In this document: one piece after another, positions 18,243 to 20,478 of the stretch
Position numbering within the stretch: the stretch's first letter is position 1
How the letters are laid out: every line of letters starts with the position of its first letter
Assembly: GCA_040357565.1 (NCBI GenBank)
Contig: JBDODJ010000199.1
Direction: 5' to 3' (one strand)
DNA length: 20,478 bases
Origin: Cercozoa sp. M6MM
Lineage: Eukaryota; Endomyxa: Ascetosporea
Translations under genes and position numbers: made by a program
The notes under the pieces: generated by a model
What the model saw: only the letters and a program-made list of their open reading frames with translations
The model's database searches: none
What the model was told of the DNA's origin: nothing

Positions 18243-18693
18243 CTACTGCTCGTTGAGCGTGATGACAACATTGTCCGACATGCCCTGGAGCCTGTTGTGG
18301 TCACCATGCACAAACCAAAACATCAACAGACAGGCCCAGATACAATCCAGACACAGAAATAAGTTACAGAAGTTCAGGGCCGTAGGCAACGACGCCACGG
18401 CGCTTGGCGGCCTTCAGAGTGCCGGCCTGTTTCCCACATCAACCGGAATTAGACTCACGCCAAACATCACAAACTACAGGTAGCACATACCAGCGACTCC
18501 AGTGTGTTGGCGCACTCGTCGTCCTCGAAAAGCTGCTTGAAAGTGCACTGCGGCTGGCTGGCATCCGTGCTGAGCTTCTTAATGAAGCGAACGAGCTCGG
18601 CAATCTCGTGATCGACGCTGGCACAAAACACACAATATCAACAATCAACATGGGAAGACGCACCAAGAGACAGAGGATGCACCTGTAGGACAT
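18243..18693 (-). CDS. Costars family protein (ABRACL-like)
   Basis: Four exons (to 18683, 18617-18491, 18426-18368, 18291-18243) splice in perfect phase. Starting at the ATG at 18693 the product is 81 residues, matching the usual 81-83 of this family. Hallmarks: VDHEIAELVRFIKKL at the N-terminus, FKQLFEDDECANTLESL in the middle, GTLKAAKRRGVVAYGPELLL, and the C-terminal QGMSDNVVITL. Costars proteins regulate actin; the domain is the C-terminal actin-binding part of STARS, and the stand-alone Dictyostelium and ABRACL forms affect cell motility. A second in-frame ATG at 18822 would add 43 basic residues. That version would start only 24 bases past the neighbouring gene's stop, so 18693 is preferred. 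The gene follows the unrecognised helical gene on the same strand. Confidence 0.93.
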
Positions 18694-18845
18694 TTGACAA
18701 TTTGGAATGCGTAGAACACTAGGCTGTGCGTGCAAGCGCTGGCGTCGCTTGAAGGGCCTGCGCGTGGCCTGAGGCACAATTAAGGACGCGTCGCAATTCT
18801 GACATGTTGTACCGCAGTTCATAGTTTGTTCGTTCAGAGTGCATA

Positions 18846-20423
18846 TCACACCCGACTAAAGTCGCAGACTTTGAGACTTGAGCAAGGCGACAGCAACTTG
18901 TAGAACAGGTGCCGCATCAAGTATCTTTGCATGTTCTGCTGCAAGTCGTCGTCGAACAAGAAGTTCAGTCCGTCCAGAGGCACGAAGGACGATATCACGC
19001 CTTGCACATCGGGCATGATGTGTTCTAAGTTAAAGGAATCAACAATGTTCTACAGTGGTACTGTTGCTTTCTCTAAACAAAAGCGTACCGGGCAGCAAGG
19101 AGTCAAGCACGCGTTGCAAGCGTGCACGAAGCAGACTGTCAAAGTACACGTGCAGTGCTGACATGATGTCGCAGCATTCGTTGACACTGTCGCGTTGTTC
19201 TCCTTCAAGTTGACTCCACTCGCCGTCTTCTTCGAGCGGCACCTCCTCGTTGAACTTGGTGAGATACCTCAGCAAGGTATGCCTGTAAACCACGGAACCC
19301 CACTCCAGTCCAGGACCACAGAGAGCAACGGAAAATCAAGGCAACACGTACACAAGAAAAATTCGGTGTTCTTTGGCTGTTGTGTTGAATCGCTGATCAG
19401 ACGACCGGTCCTCCTGCAGTTGGTTTCACACAATACAAAATCGACAAGCTAGTGAATGGAAGGAGCCAATTCACATCCGAGTCGCTATCTTCCTTCGAAT
19501 CGTCCGAATTCAGTCTTCTGGGGTCCTGAGCGAGTCGTTTCAAGTCTTCGATGATCTGCGCATCACAAAAGCGCGTGTAGTTTACCCCAACCCGTTCTAC
19601 AAAAAGAGGTGTACAATCCACAAACTCGACTGCACGTGATGGAGCACATTCAAGCGGCTGCGTTTTGTCGAAACGGCGTGGGTGTTGAGTACAGCCTGCA
19701 GTGTAGGTAGTGCCTGCACTAGCGCTGGCGTCAGAGTGAACTACGCACATTTAGCGAAATATGCAAATCTCATCCAGTACTCGAAGGGAATGAGGCTTAC
19801 GTCGGTGTATTGGTAGAACCCGCCAACGAAGATGCTCGGTTCGGTGTCACCAACAAGTTCCGGCAGCAATCGAATGCACTCGATCGCATCGGCAGGTACC
19901 TCGGCAGGCGCCTCTGTTTCGTGCGACATCTTGGTGAAGAAAACTGAGAGGATCTGTGACGCCGTCTGCACAATATTCCAGTTCATTCCAGTTCGCTTTA
20001 TAGTCAATTGTGTCCTGGGGGGAGGGGGCGGTAGGGTACAATAGTTTCCAAGGGCGCAAAACGATGACTTCCACGCAACAGACGCAACATGTCACTCCAG
20101 TCGTATGTGGCTGCCAGCCAGTGGTCACCCAGGTCCAGTTTCGGCTGCTGTTGGTCTGCTTGCTCCCGTGCCGCCGCTGCAGCTTGCTCACGGTCGTATC
20201 GATCAGCCAGAGCGAACGCGGCCGTGACAAACGAGATTTCCGGGATATTGGCTGTTGTCAAGGCAGTGTATCCAGCATGCGCCAAAAAACCACAAAAGTG
20301 AGTCGGATGGAAGTGGTAAATTACCGCAGCGTCGAGAAATTATTGCGACGATGCCAGCCAAGTGGCCACAAACCACTTCGAACTTTTCAAGGATTTCAGG
20401 ACACTCGCTCCACAGGTAGCGAA
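18846..20423 (-). CDS. Unrecognised helical protein, 3' part
   Basis: Eight phase-consistent exons (20423-20325, 20251-20040, 19965-19801, 19695-19615, 19555-19475, 19413-19352, 19282-19089, 19024-18846) encode the last 356 residues, ending in TGA. The gene begins beyond the right edge; the first visible exon follows a (GT)n intron. The protein is almost entirely amphipathic helix (ILEKFEVVCGHLAGIVAII, FVTAAFALADRYDREQAAAA, DIMSALHVYFDSLLRARLQR, LQQNMQRYLMRHLFYKLLSP) with an acidic Ser/Asp patch near the middle (SDDSKEDSDSDED). It has the look of a large helical-repeat scaffold subunit such as those in vesicle-tethering or actin-regulating complexes, but I cannot assign a family. The stop lies 24 bases before the upstream ATG of the costars gene. 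Confidence 0.7.
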
Positions 20424-20430
20424 CTGCGGA

Positions 20431-20431
<1 letters not shown>

Positions 20432-20478
<47 letters not shown>
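20432..20478. repeat. (CA)n microsatellite at window edge
   Basis: At least 23 CA units run off the right end. On the coding minus strand this is the GT-rich tail of an intron ending at the acceptor at 20425-20424. Confidence 0.95.

Overview
The window looks like nuclear DNA of an intron-rich, compact unicellular eukaryote. Nearly every gene has to be read through many short GT-AG introns (mostly 36-110 bases). About half of the donors begin GTAC, and branch-to-acceptor stretches are rich in T/C or TG. Genes lie on both strands a few hundred bases apart, and no rRNA, tRNA or CRISPR was seen. The costars, EF-hand and phosphoinositide-phosphatase genes fit a protist (amoebozoan, rhizarian or stramenopile are all possible); the sequence alone does not decide. 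All gene models come from hand splicing with reading-phase bookkeeping, so exon edges are proposals.

Layout from left to right: (1) one arm of an inverted repeat, 1-304. (2) Minus strand, 2654-541: a 14-exon gene for a 371-residue protein with a paired EF-hand and a C-terminal membrane anchor. (3) Minus strand, 3572-2967: a 201-residue low-complexity protein with two TQT motifs. (4) Plus strand, 4236-5682: a basic helical protein that closes with its own stop but could be the front of the next gene. (5) Plus strand, about 5821/6415-12534: a very intron-rich gene whose product combines an SH3-like piece, a BAR/F-BAR-like helical region, a PH-like domain, a complete inositol-polyphosphate 5-phosphatase domain and a C2-like tail. 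(6) Plus strand, 13352-15349: a 13-exon multi-pass membrane protein of 364 residues. (7) The second inverted-repeat arm, 15454-15855, which carries a 100-base insertion that recurs near 17950. (8) Plus strand, 16456-16902: a small basic helical protein. (9) Minus strand, 17681-17084: a small three-helix membrane protein. (10) Minus strand, 18693-18243: a costars/ABRACL protein. (11) Minus strand, about 20423-18846: the 3' half of an unrecognised helical protein that runs off the right edge.

Functionally, the phosphatase gene and the costars gene suggest phosphoinositide signalling at membranes and actin regulation, but nothing shows that these neighbours work together. The most striking items are the unusual domain combination of the 5-phosphatase, the 97%-similar inverted repeats that bracket four or five genes, and a 95-base dispersed repeat that carries a perfect splice-donor sequence.
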